From Anaeromyxobacter paludicola (lineage in GTDB: Bacteria > Myxococcota > Myxococcia > Myxococcales > Anaeromyxobacteraceae), in the NCBI RefSeq assembly GCF_023169965.1, contig NZ_AP025592.1:3286001-3350000 (forward strand): DNA of 64,000 nucleotides. The letters are read 5' to 3'. This document shows, one piece after another, positions 43,676-53,504 of the stretch. Position 1 is the stretch's first letter, and each line of letters opens with the position of its first letter. The notes beneath the pieces are model-generated. The model worked only from the letters and a program-made list of their open reading frames with translations. It did no database searches and was not told the origin of the DNA. The position numbers and the translations under genes were made by a program.

Positions 43676-44800
43676 ATGGCGACCTCGACGCCCCACCCCG
43701 GCGACTTCCCCCCCGTGACGGAGGAGCTGCTCCGGGCCCTCCCCAAGACCGACCTCCACTGCCACCTCGACGGCTCGCTGCGCCTCGAGACCATCCTCGA
43801 CCTCGCCGAGAAGCAGAAGGTCCGGCTCCCCGCCGACACGCCCGAGGGGCTCGCCCGGGCCATCCACATGGGCCAGAACACCGGCTCGCTCGAGAAGTAC
43901 CTCGAGGCCTTCGACGTCACCCTCTCGGTGCTCCAGACCGAGGAGTCGCTCTACCGGGCCGCCTACGAGCTCGCCATCGACGCCGCGCGCGAGAACGTGC
44001 GCTACCTCGAGGTGCGCTACGCGCCGGTGCTCCACACCCGGCTCGGCCTCAAGCCGACCACCATCGTGGACGCGGTGCTCGAGGGGCTCCGGGTCGCCAA
44101 GCGCGAGACCCACGTCAAGTCGAACGTCATCATCTGCGGGATCCGGCACATCGACCCCGCGACCTCGCTCCGGCTCGCCGAGCTGGCGGTGGCCTACAAG
44201 AACCGCGGCGTGGTGGGATACGACCTCGCCGGCGCCGAGGAGGGCTACCCCTCGAAGGACCACCAGGCGGCGTTCCAGCTCATCCTCTCCAACAACGTCA
44301 ACGTGACCATCCACGCCGGCGAGGCCTTCGGCCCGGAGTCGATCGCGCAGGCGGTCCACTACTGCGGCGCCCACCGGATCGGCCACGGCGTGCGGCTGCG
44401 CGAGAACGGCGACCTCCTCAACTACATCAACGACCACCGGGTGCCGCTCGAGATGTGCCCGTCGTCGAACGTGCAGACCGGGTCGGTGGCCGACATGAAG
44501 AGCCACCCGCTCAAGTTCTACTTCGACTTCGGCCTGCGGGTGACCATCAACACCGACAACCGGCTCATCACCGACACCACGCTGACGAAGGAGCTCGGCA
44601 TCGCCCACCGCGAGATGGGCTTCACGCTCGAGGACCTCTGCACGCTCATCGTGTCGGGGTTCAAGAGCGCCTTCCTCCCGTACCGGGAGAAGGCCGACCT
44701 CCTCAAGGCGGTGAACCAGGAGATCGCCGCCGTCCTGGCGAAGCACGGCGCGCCGCCCAAGCTCGTGGAGTCGCTGCCGCGGAACGCCAGGGAGGCGTAG
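43676..44800 (+). CDS. add: Adenosine deaminase
   Basis: Zinc amidohydrolase converting adenosine or deoxyadenosine to inosine for purine salvage. It has 374 residues. Metal and catalytic motifs are TDLHCHLDGSLR (HxH), TIHAGEAFGPES (His and Glu), RIGHGVRLRENG (His) and TINTDNRLITDT, where the zinc Asp is followed by Asn as in the long bacterial Add group rather than the usual Asp-Pro. It stands alone; no other nucleoside genes are adjacent. Confidence 0.94.
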   Translation: MATSTPHPGDFPPVTEELLRALPKTDLHCHLDGSLRLETILDLAEKQKVRLPADTPEGLARAIHMGQNTGSLEKYLEAFDVTLSVLQTEESLYRAAYELAIDAARENVRYLEVRYAPVLHTRLGLKPTTIVDAVLEGLRVAKRETHVKSNVIICGIRHIDPATSLRLAELAVAYKNRGVVGYDLAGAEEGYPSKDHQAAFQLILSNNVNVTIHAGEAFGPESIAQAVHYCGAHRIGHGVRLRENGDLLNYINDHRVPLEMCPSSNVQTGSVADMKSHPLKFYFDFGLRVTINTDNRLITDTTLTKELGIAHREMGFTLEDLCTLIVSGFKSAFLPYREKADLLKAVNQEIAAVLAKHGAPPKLVESLPRNAREA

Positions 44801-44879
44801 AGGGGGGCGCCTCCCTCGGCGGCGAACGGCCTGGCCCGTCGTGGGCCGACCGTGGCGCGGCCCGGTCATCCCGTCCGCC

Positions 44880-46025
44880 TCAGGCCTGCTCGTCCTCGCC
44901 CTCGTCCCGCGTGAACTCGGGATACCTCGTCGCCAGGCAGGTCGGGCAGAGGCCGTGGCTGAACTCGGCGCCGGTGCGCTCCCGGACGTAGACCTCCATC
45001 GGGCTCCAGTTTCCCCGGTCGTCCCGGATGTTCTTGCAGTGCATGCAGATGGGGAGGAGGCCGCGCAGCGTCTTGATCTGCGCGACCGCCTTCTGCAGGG
45101 CGGCCTCGGTTCGCTTGCGGGCGGTGATGTCGCGGGCGATCACCACCAGCCTGGTCGGTCGCCCCTCCGCGTCGCGGATGAGGGCGCTGTTCACCTCGAT
45201 GTCGAAGGTGCTGCCGTCCCGGCGCAGCCCCCGGTATTCGCTCGGACCCGACACCTCGCCCCGGAAGAGGAGGGCGACCCTGGACATGGCGCGCTCCCGG
45301 TCCTCCGGCACCAGGAAGTCGGTGACCTTGAGCCCCATGCCCTGCTCCGTGCTCTCGAAGCCGAACATGGTCACGGCGTTGGGCGAGACCATCAGGACCC
45401 GGCCCTCGAGATCGGCGATCGTGATGTCGTCGGGAGACGCGTTCAGGATCGACCGGTAGAGCGTCTCGCTCTCCCGGAGCCGCTCCTCCGTCTGCTTGCG
45501 CTCGGCGACCTCCCTCGCCAGGCCCGCGTTCGCCTCGGAGAGCTGCCGGGTCCGCTCGGCCACCCGCTGTTCCAGGACTTGCGTGCGGCTCTCCAGCTCC
45601 TTCAGCGGATACACCTCGCCCTCGCGGACCAGGTGGTACGGAATGGAGATGCTGCTGTGCGTGATCTTCCAGCCCGACGTCTCCTTGCGGAAGATCAGGA
45701 CCAGGCGGGCGGTCTCCCGCGACAGCACGTGGTCCTCGATCGGCAGGTGGATCTTGAAGAAGCTGGTGGCGACGGCGATCGTCTCGGACAGCGACTGGAG
45801 GGCGACGTCCTCCAGCTCGAGGCGAATGGGGTCCCGGACCTGGGAGAAGTCCTGGCGGGTGATCGCGACCCACTCCTCGCGGTCCTTGACGAGGACGTCG
45901 CCGCCGCCGGCGAAGCCGGAGAAGTCCTCGCTGAAGAAGCCGGTGAGCCGGTCGTCGCGGGAGGCGTACATCCGGAGGTAGTCGTCGAGGAGCTTCCGGA
46001 TCGTCGCGTGATCGCCGGGATTCAT
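44880..46025 (-). CDS. NTF2-like plus PAS sensor protein with C-terminal Cys cluster
   Basis: Starting at ATG 46025 it has 381 residues. The N-terminal ~135 residues look like an NTF2/SnoaL-like fold (IRKLLDDYLRMYASRDDRLTGFFSEDFSGF, then SGWKITHSSISIP). A coiled coil (~145-185) leads to a PAS domain (YRSILNASPDDITIADLEGR...FGFESTEQ...YRGLRRDGSTFDIEVNSALI). It ends with CMHCKNIRDD, GNWSPMEVYVRERTG and FSHGLCPTC, a C-x2-C...C-x2-C pattern seen at the end of kinase-less PAS/response-regulator proteins. No HisKA, HATPase, GGDEF or HTH is present. The output is unknown. Confidence 0.85.
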   Translation of the reverse strand: MNPGDHATIRKLLDDYLRMYASRDDRLTGFFSEDFSGFAGGGDVLVKDREEWVAITRQDFSQVRDPIRLELEDVALQSLSETIAVATSFFKIHLPIEDHVLSRETARLVLIFRKETSGWKITHSSISIPYHLVREGEVYPLKELESRTQVLEQRVAERTRQLSEANAGLAREVAERKQTEERLRESETLYRSILNASPDDITIADLEGRVLMVSPNAVTMFGFESTEQGMGLKVTDFLVPEDRERAMSRVALLFRGEVSGPSEYRGLRRDGSTFDIEVNSALIRDAEGRPTRLVVIARDITARKRTEAALQKAVAQIKTLRGLLPICMHCKNIRDDRGNWSPMEVYVRERTGAEFSHGLCPTCLATRYPEFTRDEGEDEQA

Positions 46026-46135
46026 TGGCCCGGAGTCTACCCTGTCCGAGCTCCGCGCCCGTCCGGAGTCTTCGGCCGGGCGGCGCCCGGAGCCTCTGCC
46101 GCGCAAGGCCTGGAAGGCGTAGAATCCGGAGCGCC

Positions 46136-46627
46136 ATGACCGCCCTCGCCCGCTACCGCTCGCCCCTGGGGCCGATCGCCGTGGAGGCGTCGGACGAGGG
46201 CGTCTGCGCCCTCCACCTCGGCGCGCGCACGCCCGCCCGGCCGCCGGTGTCGGCGCTGACGCGCCGCCACGTGGAGGACGCGCTCGCGGCGCTCGAGGAC
46301 TACTTCGCCGGCCGCGCGCCGCCGCGCCTGCCCGCCTTCGACCTGCGCGGCACCGAGTTCGAGCGGACGGTCTGGGAGGAGCTGCTCCGGATCCCCTTCG
46401 GCGAGACGCGCACCTACGGCGAGATCGCGCTCGCCCTCGGCCGCCCCGGCGCGGCGCGCGCCGTCGGGGCGGCCAACGGGCGGAACCCGGTCGCCATCCT
46501 CGTCCCCTGCCACCGCGTGGTGCAGGCGGGCGGCCGGCTCGGCGGGTACGCCGGCGGGCTCGACGCGAAGCGCTGGCTGCTCGCCCACGAGGCGGCGCAC
46601 GCGCCGCTGCTGCGGGTGAGCCGCTAG
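46136..46627 (+). CDS. ogt: Methylated-DNA--protein-cysteine methyltransferase
   Basis: Suicide repair enzyme removing alkyl groups from O6-guanine. It has 163 residues. The Ogt/AGT domain has FERTVWEELLRIPFGETRTYGEIA, the DNA-binding helix AARAVGAANGRNP, and the acceptor Cys in ILVPCHRVV, followed by GGYAGGLDAKRWLL. It has no Ada N-terminal domain. The 3' end overlaps the convergent methyltransferase by 4 bp. Confidence 0.94.
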   Translation: MTALARYRSPLGPIAVEASDEGVCALHLGARTPARPPVSALTRRHVEDALAALEDYFAGRAPPRLPAFDLRGTEFERTVWEELLRIPFGETRTYGEIALALGRPGAARAVGAANGRNPVAILVPCHRVVQAGGRLGGYAGGLDAKRWLLAHEAAHAPLLRVSR

Positions 46628-47556
46628 GGCCGCCGCGCCAGGACCACCATGTTGTCCCCGAGGTTCACGGGGACCGGCAGCCGGTCGGGCACGAGGAAGC
46701 GGGCGGCGCGGAAGAGGGGCGCGAGGCGGGGGAAGGCGGCCGCGAGCTTGCGCAGCAGGTAGCCCGCCGAGACGGTGTGGCTGTAGTTCCGGACCGCCTC
46801 CACCTCGAAGCCCACCTCGCGCAGGAGCAAGGGCAGCGTGCTCCGGTCGAAGTAGACGAGGTGCATGTCCATGAGCCACGGCCAGCGGGCGCCGAGCGCG
46901 CGGGCCACCAGGCTGCCGGCGTCGATGGTGGACAGGTAGGCCCGCCCGCCCGGGCGCAGGAGCCGGAAGGCCTCCCGGAGCTCGGCCCGCGGGTCGGCGA
47001 AGTGCTCCACCACGTCCCAGAGCGTGAGCACGTCGTAGGCCTCGCCGCTCGCGGCGCGCTCGGCCAGGGTCTCGCCGTGGATGGTGAGGCCGAGGGAGCG
47101 GGCGTGCCCGGCCGCCCAGCGCGAGAGCTCGATCCCCTCGGCCGCGAACCCGCCCTGCCGCGCCACGTCCACGAAGTAGCCGCAGTACGCGCCCACGTCG
47201 AGGAGGCGCCGCCCGCGCGGCGCGCCGAGCAGCGGCAGCACGCGCCGGAAGGTGAGGTACCGGTTCTCCTTCTCCGCCAGGTAGACCGGGTCCTCCACGT
47301 CGGCGTAGAGCGCGAGCAGGTCCTCGTTGCGAGGGAGCGGCCACTGGAAGAGCAGGCCGCAGTCGAGGCAACCCCAGATGGGCGGGTGAGCGCGGTGCCC
47401 GAAGCTCGTACAGTTGTAGGCCCTGGCGTCGGGCGCCGGGGCGGCCCCGCGGGCGGGGAAGCGGAGCGCCAGCCGGCCGCCGCCGCACAGGTAGCAGCGA
47501 GGAGGCACCGGCGCGAGGGCGGGCCCGGCCAGGGCTGCGGAAGCGTTCTCTCTCAC
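46624..47556 (-). CDS. SAM methyltransferase with N-terminal zinc ribbon
   Basis: GTG 47556 (GGAG 10 bp upstream) gives 310 residues; longer frames would run into the glgC start region. The N-terminus has a C-x2-C...C-x2-C zinc ribbon (RCYLCGG, GCLDCGLLFQWP), then motif I LLDVGAYCGYFVDVARQGG, ELSRWAAGHA, VLTLWDVVEHFADP and RLLRPGGRAYLST. It resembles Methyltransf_23 proteins of polysaccharide and O-antigen clusters that act on sugars or lipid-linked intermediates. It is divergent from glgC. Confidence 0.87.
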   Translation of the reverse strand: MRENASAALAGPALAPVPPRCYLCGGGRLALRFPARGAAPAPDARAYNCTSFGHRAHPPIWGCLDCGLLFQWPLPRNEDLLALYADVEDPVYLAEKENRYLTFRRVLPLLGAPRGRRLLDVGAYCGYFVDVARQGGFAAEGIELSRWAAGHARSLGLTIHGETLAERAASGEAYDVLTLWDVVEHFADPRAELREAFRLLRPGGRAYLSTIDAGSLVARALGARWPWLMDMHLVYFDRSTLPLLLREVGFEVEAVRNYSHTVSAGYLLRKLAAAFPRLAPLFRAARFLVPDRLPVPVNLGDNMVVLARRP

Positions 47557-47675
47557 GGCGCCGACTCCATAGCACGGGCACCCGCCCGCGCGCACATTGA
47601 TGGCCTGACCGCCCGTTTCTTGCCACCTCGGGGCGGCTGGGCGACAGTCGGCGGTGACGGAGGGGACGTACACAA

Positions 47676-48914
47676 ATGGCAAAAGTGCTCGCGATGATCC
47701 TGGCCGGCGGTGAGGGGCGCCGGCTCGACCCGCTGACCCGCGAGCGCGCCAAGCCCGCGGTGCCGTTCGGCGGCCGCTACCGCATCATCGACTTCGTCCT
47801 CTCCAACTTCGCCAACTCCGGCGTGCTGCAGATGAAGGTGCTGGTGCAGTACAAGTCGGACTCGATGAACACCCACGTGCAGCGCGCCTGGCGGCTCACC
47901 CCGCTGCTCGGCGAGTACGTGGAGATCGTGCCGGCGCAGATGCGCGTCGGGCCCAAGTGGTTCGAGGGCTCCGCCGACGCCATCTACCAGAACCTCAACA
48001 TCATCACCGACGAGGAGCCGGACTACACCTTCGTCTTCGGCGCCGACCACGTCTACCGCATGGACGTGCGGCAGATGCTCGACTTCCACAAGGAGAAGCG
48101 CGCCGACCTCACCGTCGCCGCCATCCCCATCCCCAAGGAGGAGGCGAGCGAGTTCGGCATCATCGAGGTGGACGAGGACGGCCGCATGATCGGCTTCGTG
48201 GAGAAGCCGAAGAGCGACCCGAAGACCATGCCGGGCGACCCGACCCGCTGCCTCGCGTCGATGGGGAACTACCTCTTCGGCACCGAGGCGCTGGTCCAGG
48301 AGATCGTGCGCGACGCCGGCGACCCGAACAGCGCGCACGACTTCGGCAAGTCGATCGTGGCCTCGATGTACCCGCGCAAGCGGGTGTTCGTGTACGACTT
48401 CGCGAAGAACGAGGTGCCCGGGCAGAGCCTGAAGGAGCGCGGGTACTGGCGCGACGTCGGGAGCCTCGACGCCTACTACCAGTGCAACATGGACCTGGTC
48501 GCGGTGGACCCGGTCTTCTCGCTCTACAACGACCGCTGGCCCATCTACACGATCCAGTACAACTACCCGCCGGCCAAGTTCGTCTTCAACAACGAGAAGG
48601 AGCACCGCGTCGGCCACGCCACCGACACGCTCGTCTCCGAGGGCTGCATCATCTCCGGCGGCCACGTGCACCACTCCATCCTCTCGCCGAAGGTGCGCAT
48701 CAACAGCTACGCCTTCGTGGAGGACTCGATCCTCTTCGAGAACGTGAACATCGGCCGGCACTGCAGGATCCGCCGGGCCATCATCGACAAGCACGTGGAC
48801 ATTCCGGCGGGCACCTCCATCGGCTACGACCTCGACGAGGACAAGAAGCGCTTCCACGTCACCGAGAGCGGGATCGTGGTCATCCCCAAGGGGATGCGCA
48901 TCGAGGGCGCCTGA
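47676..48914 (+). CDS. glgC: Glucose-1-phosphate adenylyltransferase
   Basis: Makes ADP-glucose for glycogen synthesis. It has 412 residues. The nucleotide-binding start is [28 protein letters not shown], then [34 protein letters not shown], and the left-handed beta-helix C-terminus ([41 protein letters not shown]). Residues for fructose-1,6-bisphosphate activation cannot be judged. It is followed 32 bp later by nagZ. No glgA, B or P is adjacent. Confidence 0.96.
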   Translation: MAKVLAMILAGGEGRRLDPLTRERAKPAVPFGGRYRIIDFVLSNFANSGVLQMKVLVQYKSDSMNTHVQRAWRLTPLLGEYVEIVPAQMRVGPKWFEGSADAIYQNLNIITDEEPDYTFVFGADHVYRMDVRQMLDFHKEKRADLTVAAIPIPKEEASEFGIIEVDEDGRMIGFVEKPKSDPKTMPGDPTRCLASMGNYLFGTEALVQEIVRDAGDPNSAHDFGKSIVASMYPRKRVFVYDFAKNEVPGQSLKERGYWRDVGSLDAYYQCNMDLVAVDPVFSLYNDRWPIYTIQYNYPPAKFVFNNEKEHRVGHATDTLVSEGCIISGGHVHHSILSPKVRINSYAFVEDSILFENVNIGRHCRIRRAIIDKHVDIPAGTSIGYDLDEDKKRFHVTESGIVVIPKGMRIEGA

Positions 48915-48946
48915 GGGCCTGCGAAGGCTCCGGCTGGCGGACGCGC

Positions 48947-50035
48947 GTGCCGACGCTCGATCAGGAGATCGCCCGGCTCTTCGTGGTCGGGTTCCAGGGC
49001 ACGAGCCCGACCCCGGAGGTGCTGGAGCTCGTGCGGCGCGGCGTGGGGGGCGTGATCCTCTTCGCCCGCAACGTCGCCGACGCCGAGCAGGTGGCGGCGC
49101 TCTCGGCGGCGCTCAAGCGGGCGGCCGGCCGGCCGCTCCTCGTCTCCATCGACCAGGAGGGCGGGCGGGTGGCGCGGCTGCGGGCGCCGCAGGGCTTCAC
49201 CGAGCTGCCGCCCATGCGCGCCGTCGGCCAGCTCGGGGACGAGGGGCTCGCCTTCGAGGTGGGCGCGCTGCTCGGCCGCGAGCTCCGCGCCGCCGGGGTG
49301 GACCAGGACTACGCGCCGGTGGTGGACGTGGACACGAACCCCGCCAACCCGGTGATCGGCGACCGCAGCCTGTCGCGCGATCCGGCCGAGGTGGGCCGGC
49401 TCGGGGCGGCGCTCGCGCGCGGGCTCCAGTCGGCCGGCGTGGCCGCCTGCGCCAAGCACTTCCCCGGCCACGGCGACACCAGCCAGGACTCGCACCAGGA
49501 CCTGCCGCGCCTGCCGCACGCCCTCGACCGGCTGGAGCGGGTGGAGCTCGTGCCGTTCCGCGCGCTCGCCCGGGCCGGGGTGGCCTCCGTGATGACGGCG
49601 CACGTGGTGTTCGAGGCGCTCGACCCGCGCCTCCCGGCGACCCTCTCGGCGCCGGTGCTCCGGCTGCTCCGCGAGGCCTGCGGCTACCGCGGCTGCGTGG
49701 TCTCCGACGACCTCGAGATGAAGGCGGTGGCGGAGCACTTCGCGCTCGAGGAGGCGGTCCCGGCCGCGCTCGCCGCCGGGGTGGACCAGCTCCTCGTCTG
49801 CCACACCCCCGAGAAGCAGCACCGGGCCATCGACCTCGCGCGCGCCGCGGTGGAGCGCGGCGAGGTCCCGGGCGCCCGGCTCGCCGAGGCCGGCGCGCGG
49901 GTGGACCGGCTCCTCGCCTGGGCCGGCCCGCCGCCCGACCCCGCGGCGGTGCGCCGTGCGCTGCGCACGCCGGAGCACCTCGCCCTGGTGGGCCGGATCC
50001 CGCCGCTCGCGGTGGGGCGCGATCCGACGGCGTAG
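48947..50035 (+). CDS. nagZ: Beta-N-acetylhexosaminidase (GH3), peptidoglycan recycling
   Basis: Removes GlcNAc from GlcNAc-anhydroMurNAc muropeptides in cell-wall recycling. GTG 48947 gives 362 residues. Signatures are GVILFARNV, SIDQEGGRVARLR, the GH3 NagZ loop KHFPGHGDTSQDSH (the general-acid His lies in this loop) and CVVSDDLEMKAVAEHF with the nucleophile Asp. No signal peptide, consistent with a cytoplasmic enzyme. Confidence 0.94.
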   Translation: MPTLDQEIARLFVVGFQGTSPTPEVLELVRRGVGGVILFARNVADAEQVAALSAALKRAAGRPLLVSIDQEGGRVARLRAPQGFTELPPMRAVGQLGDEGLAFEVGALLGRELRAAGVDQDYAPVVDVDTNPANPVIGDRSLSRDPAEVGRLGAALARGLQSAGVAACAKHFPGHGDTSQDSHQDLPRLPHALDRLERVELVPFRALARAGVASVMTAHVVFEALDPRLPATLSAPVLRLLREACGYRGCVVSDDLEMKAVAEHFALEEAVPAALAAGVDQLLVCHTPEKQHRAIDLARAAVERGEVPGARLAEAGARVDRLLAWAGPPPDPAAVRRALRTPEHLALVGRIPPLAVGRDPTA

Positions 50036-50044
50036 AGGCGGGGG

Positions 50045-51226
50045 TCAGGCCCGCTGGAGGATCCGGGCCGCCAGCATGCCGTAGAGCGACCCGCGCGCCT
50101 CGTCGAGCGCCTTGCCGCTCTCCCGGGCCAGCTCCGAGACCGTGCGGACCCCGTCCACGCGGGTGAGGAGCTGCTTCTCCCACGACGCGAGCGGCACCTC
50201 GCCGGGCGGGAAGACCGGCGCGAGCGAGGGCGCGAGCCGCTCCGCGTCGGGCAGCAGCCGCTGCAGCCGCTCCCGCCGGTAGAGCCGCTTCACGCCGCGC
50301 AGGATGAGCGACGCCGGGTGGATGGCGAGCTTGATCTCCTCGCTCTCGCGCGCGGCGGTGAAGTGGAAGCGGTACGCCCCCTCCTCCCAGCCGAAGAGCG
50401 TGTAGATGATCGCCTTCACCTGCTGGCCCACGTAGTAGGCCTTCTCGTCGGGATCGAGGTGGCCGAGCTCCACCAGCACCTCGCCCATGCGCCGGCGGGT
50501 GGCGTCCACGATCGCCACCGCCTCCCCGAGCTGCTCCTCGGTGAGTTTGCCCACCCGCACCAGGAACGGCCCGAGCCGATCGGAGCGCAGGTTGGAGATG
50601 GCGAAGCGCGGCAGCCCCTGCTCGAAGAAGACGGTCTTCCTCACCGGGCCGCGCTGCACGGTGAGCTCGCCGGTCTGCTGCGCCAGGTAGAAGGCGGCGA
50701 GCAGGTCGGGCAGGTTGTCGCGGAGCGCTCCCTCCGGCGGCGGGGTGGGCGCGGGCTCCGCGTCGGCCGGCGCCTCCGCCTCCTCGTCGTCCACCGCCAC
50801 CTCGACGTCGAAGTCGTCGGGCGCGTCGGCCGGCGCGGGCGCCGGAGCGGGCGTGGCGGCGGCGGGCGCGGCTGGCAGGAGCGCGCGGATCGCCGCCATC
50901 AGGGCCTTGGCGTCGAAGGGCTTCTCGAAGTACCCGGCCGCGCCGTGCTGCGCCTTCGCCTCCTGCGCCGCCCGCGGCCCCTTGAAGACGCCGGTGACGA
51001 AGACGAACGGCACGCCCGCGTTCTTGCAGCAGGCGCCGACCTCGTAGCCCATCATGTCGGGCAGGAGGACGTCCACGATCGCCGCGTCGAGCCGCTGCCC
51101 GGCGATGGCCTCGATGGCCGGCTTGCCGCGGTTCACGAGGAGCGGCTCCCACCCTTCGCCGGAGACGAGCCGGCCGAGGAGCGTGAGCAGCTCCTGGTTG
51201 TCGTCCACCACCAGGATCCTGGGCAT
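50045..51226 (-). CDS. Response regulator with DUF4388 (PATAN-like) output
   Basis: This 393-residue protein has an N-terminal receiver (PRILVVDDNQELLTLLGRL, phospho-acceptor Asp in AIVDVLLPDMMGY, FVTGVFKGP, FEKPFDAKALM). An acidic Pro/Ala linker (~130-170) follows, then a DUF4388 domain (LRDNLPDLLAAFYLAQQTGELTVQRG...VFFEQGLPRFAISN) and a winged-helix-like C-terminus with LTRVDGVRTVSELAR. DUF4388 is abundant in myxobacterial and Geobacter signalling and gliding proteins. ATG 51238, four codons upstream, is an equally possible start. The partner kinase is not nearby. Confidence 0.88.
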   Translation of the reverse strand: MPRILVVDDNQELLTLLGRLVSGEGWEPLLVNRGKPAIEAIAGQRLDAAIVDVLLPDMMGYEVGACCKNAGVPFVFVTGVFKGPRAAQEAKAQHGAAGYFEKPFDAKALMAAIRALLPAAPAAATPAPAPAPADAPDDFDVEVAVDDEEAEAPADAEPAPTPPPEGALRDNLPDLLAAFYLAQQTGELTVQRGPVRKTVFFEQGLPRFAISNLRSDRLGPFLVRVGKLTEEQLGEAVAIVDATRRRMGEVLVELGHLDPDEKAYYVGQQVKAIIYTLFGWEEGAYRFHFTAARESEEIKLAIHPASLILRGVKRLYRRERLQRLLPDAERLAPSLAPVFPPGEVPLASWEKQLLTRVDGVRTVSELARESGKALDEARGSLYGMLAARILQRA

Positions 51227-51309
51227 CGGGGGAACCATAGCAGGTGAGCCGGAGCGCGAGCAGCGCCAAGCGCGGGCGCCGCGCCCGGCCGGCGGGGGCG
51301 CGCCGCCGC

Positions 51310-52473
51310 TCAGGTCCGCCGCAGCACGACGAGCGACACCACCCCGGCCACCAGCCCCCAGAAGGCCGAGCCCACCCCCAGCAGCGTCACCCCGGAGGCG
51401 GTGACGAGGAAGGTGATGAGGGCCGCCTCGCGCTGCAGCTCGTCGCGCATCGCCGCGGCGAGGCCGTTGCCGATGGTCCCGAAGAGCGCCAGCCCGGCGA
51501 GCGCCGCCACGAGCTCCTTCGGGAAGGCGGCGAAGAGCGCGCCCACCGCGGCGCCGAAGATCCCGAGCAGGAGGTAGAAGACGCCGGCCGCGGCCGCCGC
51601 CACGTAGCGGCGGCGCGGGTCCTCGTGCGCCTCGCGCCCCATGCAGATGGCCGCGGTGATGGCGGCGAGGTTGAGGGCGTAGCCGCCGAAGGGGGCGAGG
51701 AGCAGGGTGGCGAGCCCGGTCCAGCTCACGATGGGCGACACCGGCGCCTCGCCGTACCCGGAGGCGCGCATCACCGCCACCCCGGGCACGTTCTGCGAGG
51801 CCATGGTGACGGCGAAGAGCGGGACGCCGAGGCCGATCACCGCGCCGAGGCCGAAGGTGGGCCGGGTGAAGATGGGGCGGGCGAGCGCGAAGTGGAACGA
51901 GGCGAAGTCGAGCTGGCCGCGCGCGGCGGCGAGCGCCGTCCCGACCGCGAGCACCCCGACCACCGCGTAGCGCGGCCAGAGCCGGCGGCCCGCCAGGTAG
52001 GCCGCGAACATGGCGAGCGGGAGGAGGAGCTGGGTCCGCATCGAGGTGAAGACGTCGAGCCCGAAGCGGAGCAGCACGCCCGCGAGCATGCCGGAGGCGA
52101 GCGAGACCGGGATGTACGACATGCCGCGCTCGAACCAGCGGGTCACGCCGAAGAGCAGGATGAGGGCCGCCGAGACCAGGAAGGCGCCCACCGCCGCCGA
52201 CATGGGCAGGCCGGCGGCGCCGGTGGCGATGAGCGCCGCGCCCGGCGTGCTCCAGGCGGTGACCACCGGGATCCGGTAGCGGAGCGAGAGCCCGACGCCG
52301 GTGACGGCGATGCCGACCCCGAGGGCCCACATCCACGAGGCCACCTCGGCCGGGCCGGCGCCGCAGGCCCGGGCCGCCTGGAACACGATGGCGGCCGAGC
52401 TGCCGTAGCCCACGAGCACGGTCACGAAGCCGGCGACCACGGCGGAGAAGGAGAGGTCCTGGCGCAGCGACAT
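51310..52473 (-). CDS. benE: BenE family benzoate/H+ symporter-like permease
   Basis: This 387-residue, ~12-helix protein belongs to the benzoate:H+ symporter (BenE) family. It starts MSLRQDLSFSAVVAGFVTVLVGYGSSAAIVF and has VTAWSTPGAALIATG, MSYIPVSLASGMLAGVLLRFGLD, VTMASQNVPGVAVMRASGY and APFGGYALNLAAITAAICMG. No benABCD catabolic genes flank it, so the substrate may be another aromatic acid. ATG 52473 is chosen over longer in-frame starts that lack signal or family similarity. Confidence 0.92.
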   Translation of the reverse strand: MSLRQDLSFSAVVAGFVTVLVGYGSSAAIVFQAARACGAGPAEVASWMWALGVGIAVTGVGLSLRYRIPVVTAWSTPGAALIATGAAGLPMSAAVGAFLVSAALILLFGVTRWFERGMSYIPVSLASGMLAGVLLRFGLDVFTSMRTQLLLPLAMFAAYLAGRRLWPRYAVVGVLAVGTALAAARGQLDFASFHFALARPIFTRPTFGLGAVIGLGVPLFAVTMASQNVPGVAVMRASGYGEAPVSPIVSWTGLATLLLAPFGGYALNLAAITAAICMGREAHEDPRRRYVAAAAAGVFYLLLGIFGAAVGALFAAFPKELVAALAGLALFGTIGNGLAAAMRDELQREAALITFLVTASGVTLLGVGSAFWGLVAGVVSLVVLRRT

Positions 52474-52589
52474 CGGGCGAGGGTAGCGCAGGCCGGGGCG
52501 CCGCGCCGGGAAACGGGGGGCTTTCCCGGCGGGTCCGAGTCCGCTAGTTCTGTCCGCCCGGCCCGCGCCCGGTCCGGCCAAGGAGAGAG

Positions 52590-53504
52590 ATGAGCAGAAC
52601 GCCCGAGCGCTCCCGCGCCGCCGCCGGGGTGGCCTACGCCGCCGCCGCCTACCTGTTCTGGGGGCTCTTCCCGGCCTACTTCCGCACGCTCGCGGGCGTG
52701 CCGCCGCCGGAGATCCTGGCGCACCGGATCGTCTGGTCGGCCGCGTTCGTGGCCCTCCTCGTCACCGCGCGCGGCAGCTGGGGCGACACGCTGCGGCAGC
52801 TGCGCGTCCCGCGCACCGTCCCCACGCTGGCCGTGAGCGCGATCTTCATCTCGCTCAACTGGCTCACCTACATCTGGGCGGTCAACAACGGCCACGTCCT
52901 CGAGGCGAGCCTGGGCTACTTCGTGAACCCGCTCGTCACCGTGCTCCTCGGGGTGATCTTCCTGCGCGACCACCTGAGCCGGATCCAGGTGGTGTCGATC
53001 TGCCTCGCCGGGGCCGGGGTGCTGGCGCTCGTGGTCCGCGCCGGCCACGTGCCCTGGATCGCGCTCGCGCTGGCCCTCACCTTCGGCGCCTACGGCCTCA
53101 TCCGCAAGCGGGTGCGGGTGGACGCGGTGCCCGGGCTGCTCGCCGAGGTGGCGGTGCTCGCGCCGGTCGCGCTCGCCTACCTGCTCTGGCTCGGCGGCGC
53201 CGGGGCCGGCCACTTCGGCCGGGGGCTCGGGCGGAGCGCGCTCCTCGCCTCCGCGGGCGTGGTCACCGCCGTCCCCCTCATCTGGTTCGCCAACGGCGTG
53301 CAGCGGCTCCGGCTCTCGACCATCGGCGTCCTGCAGTACCTCAACCCCACCATGCAGTTCCTCATCGCGGTCTTCGCCTTCGGCGAGCTCTTCACGCGCG
53401 ACCACGCCATCGCCTTCGGCTGCATCTGGCTCTCGCTCGTCATCTACACGGCGGAGGCGGTGGCGCTCTCGCGGCGCCCGGCGGCGGCGGGGGCCGGCCG
53501 ATGA
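52590..53504 (+). CDS. rarD: EamA family transporter RarD
   Basis: This 304-residue ten-helix DMT protein has RarD signatures: YAAAAYLFWGLFPAYFRTLAG, PPEILAHRIVWSAAFV, NWLTYIWAVNNGHVLEASLGYF with NPLVTVLLGVIFLRD, PLIWFANGVQRLRLSTIGVL and QYLNPTMQFLIAVFAFGE. The RBS AAGGAGAGAG precedes ATG 52590. It overlaps the next DMT gene by 4 bp, so the two are coupled. Confidence 0.93.
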   Translation: MSRTPERSRAAAGVAYAAAAYLFWGLFPAYFRTLAGVPPPEILAHRIVWSAAFVALLVTARGSWGDTLRQLRVPRTVPTLAVSAIFISLNWLTYIWAVNNGHVLEASLGYFVNPLVTVLLGVIFLRDHLSRIQVVSICLAGAGVLALVVRAGHVPWIALALALTFGAYGLIRKRVRVDAVPGLLAEVAVLAPVALAYLLWLGGAGAGHFGRGLGRSALLASAGVVTAVPLIWFANGVQRLRLSTIGVLQYLNPTMQFLIAVFAFGELFTRDHAIAFGCIWLSLVIYTAEAVALSRRPAAAGAGR

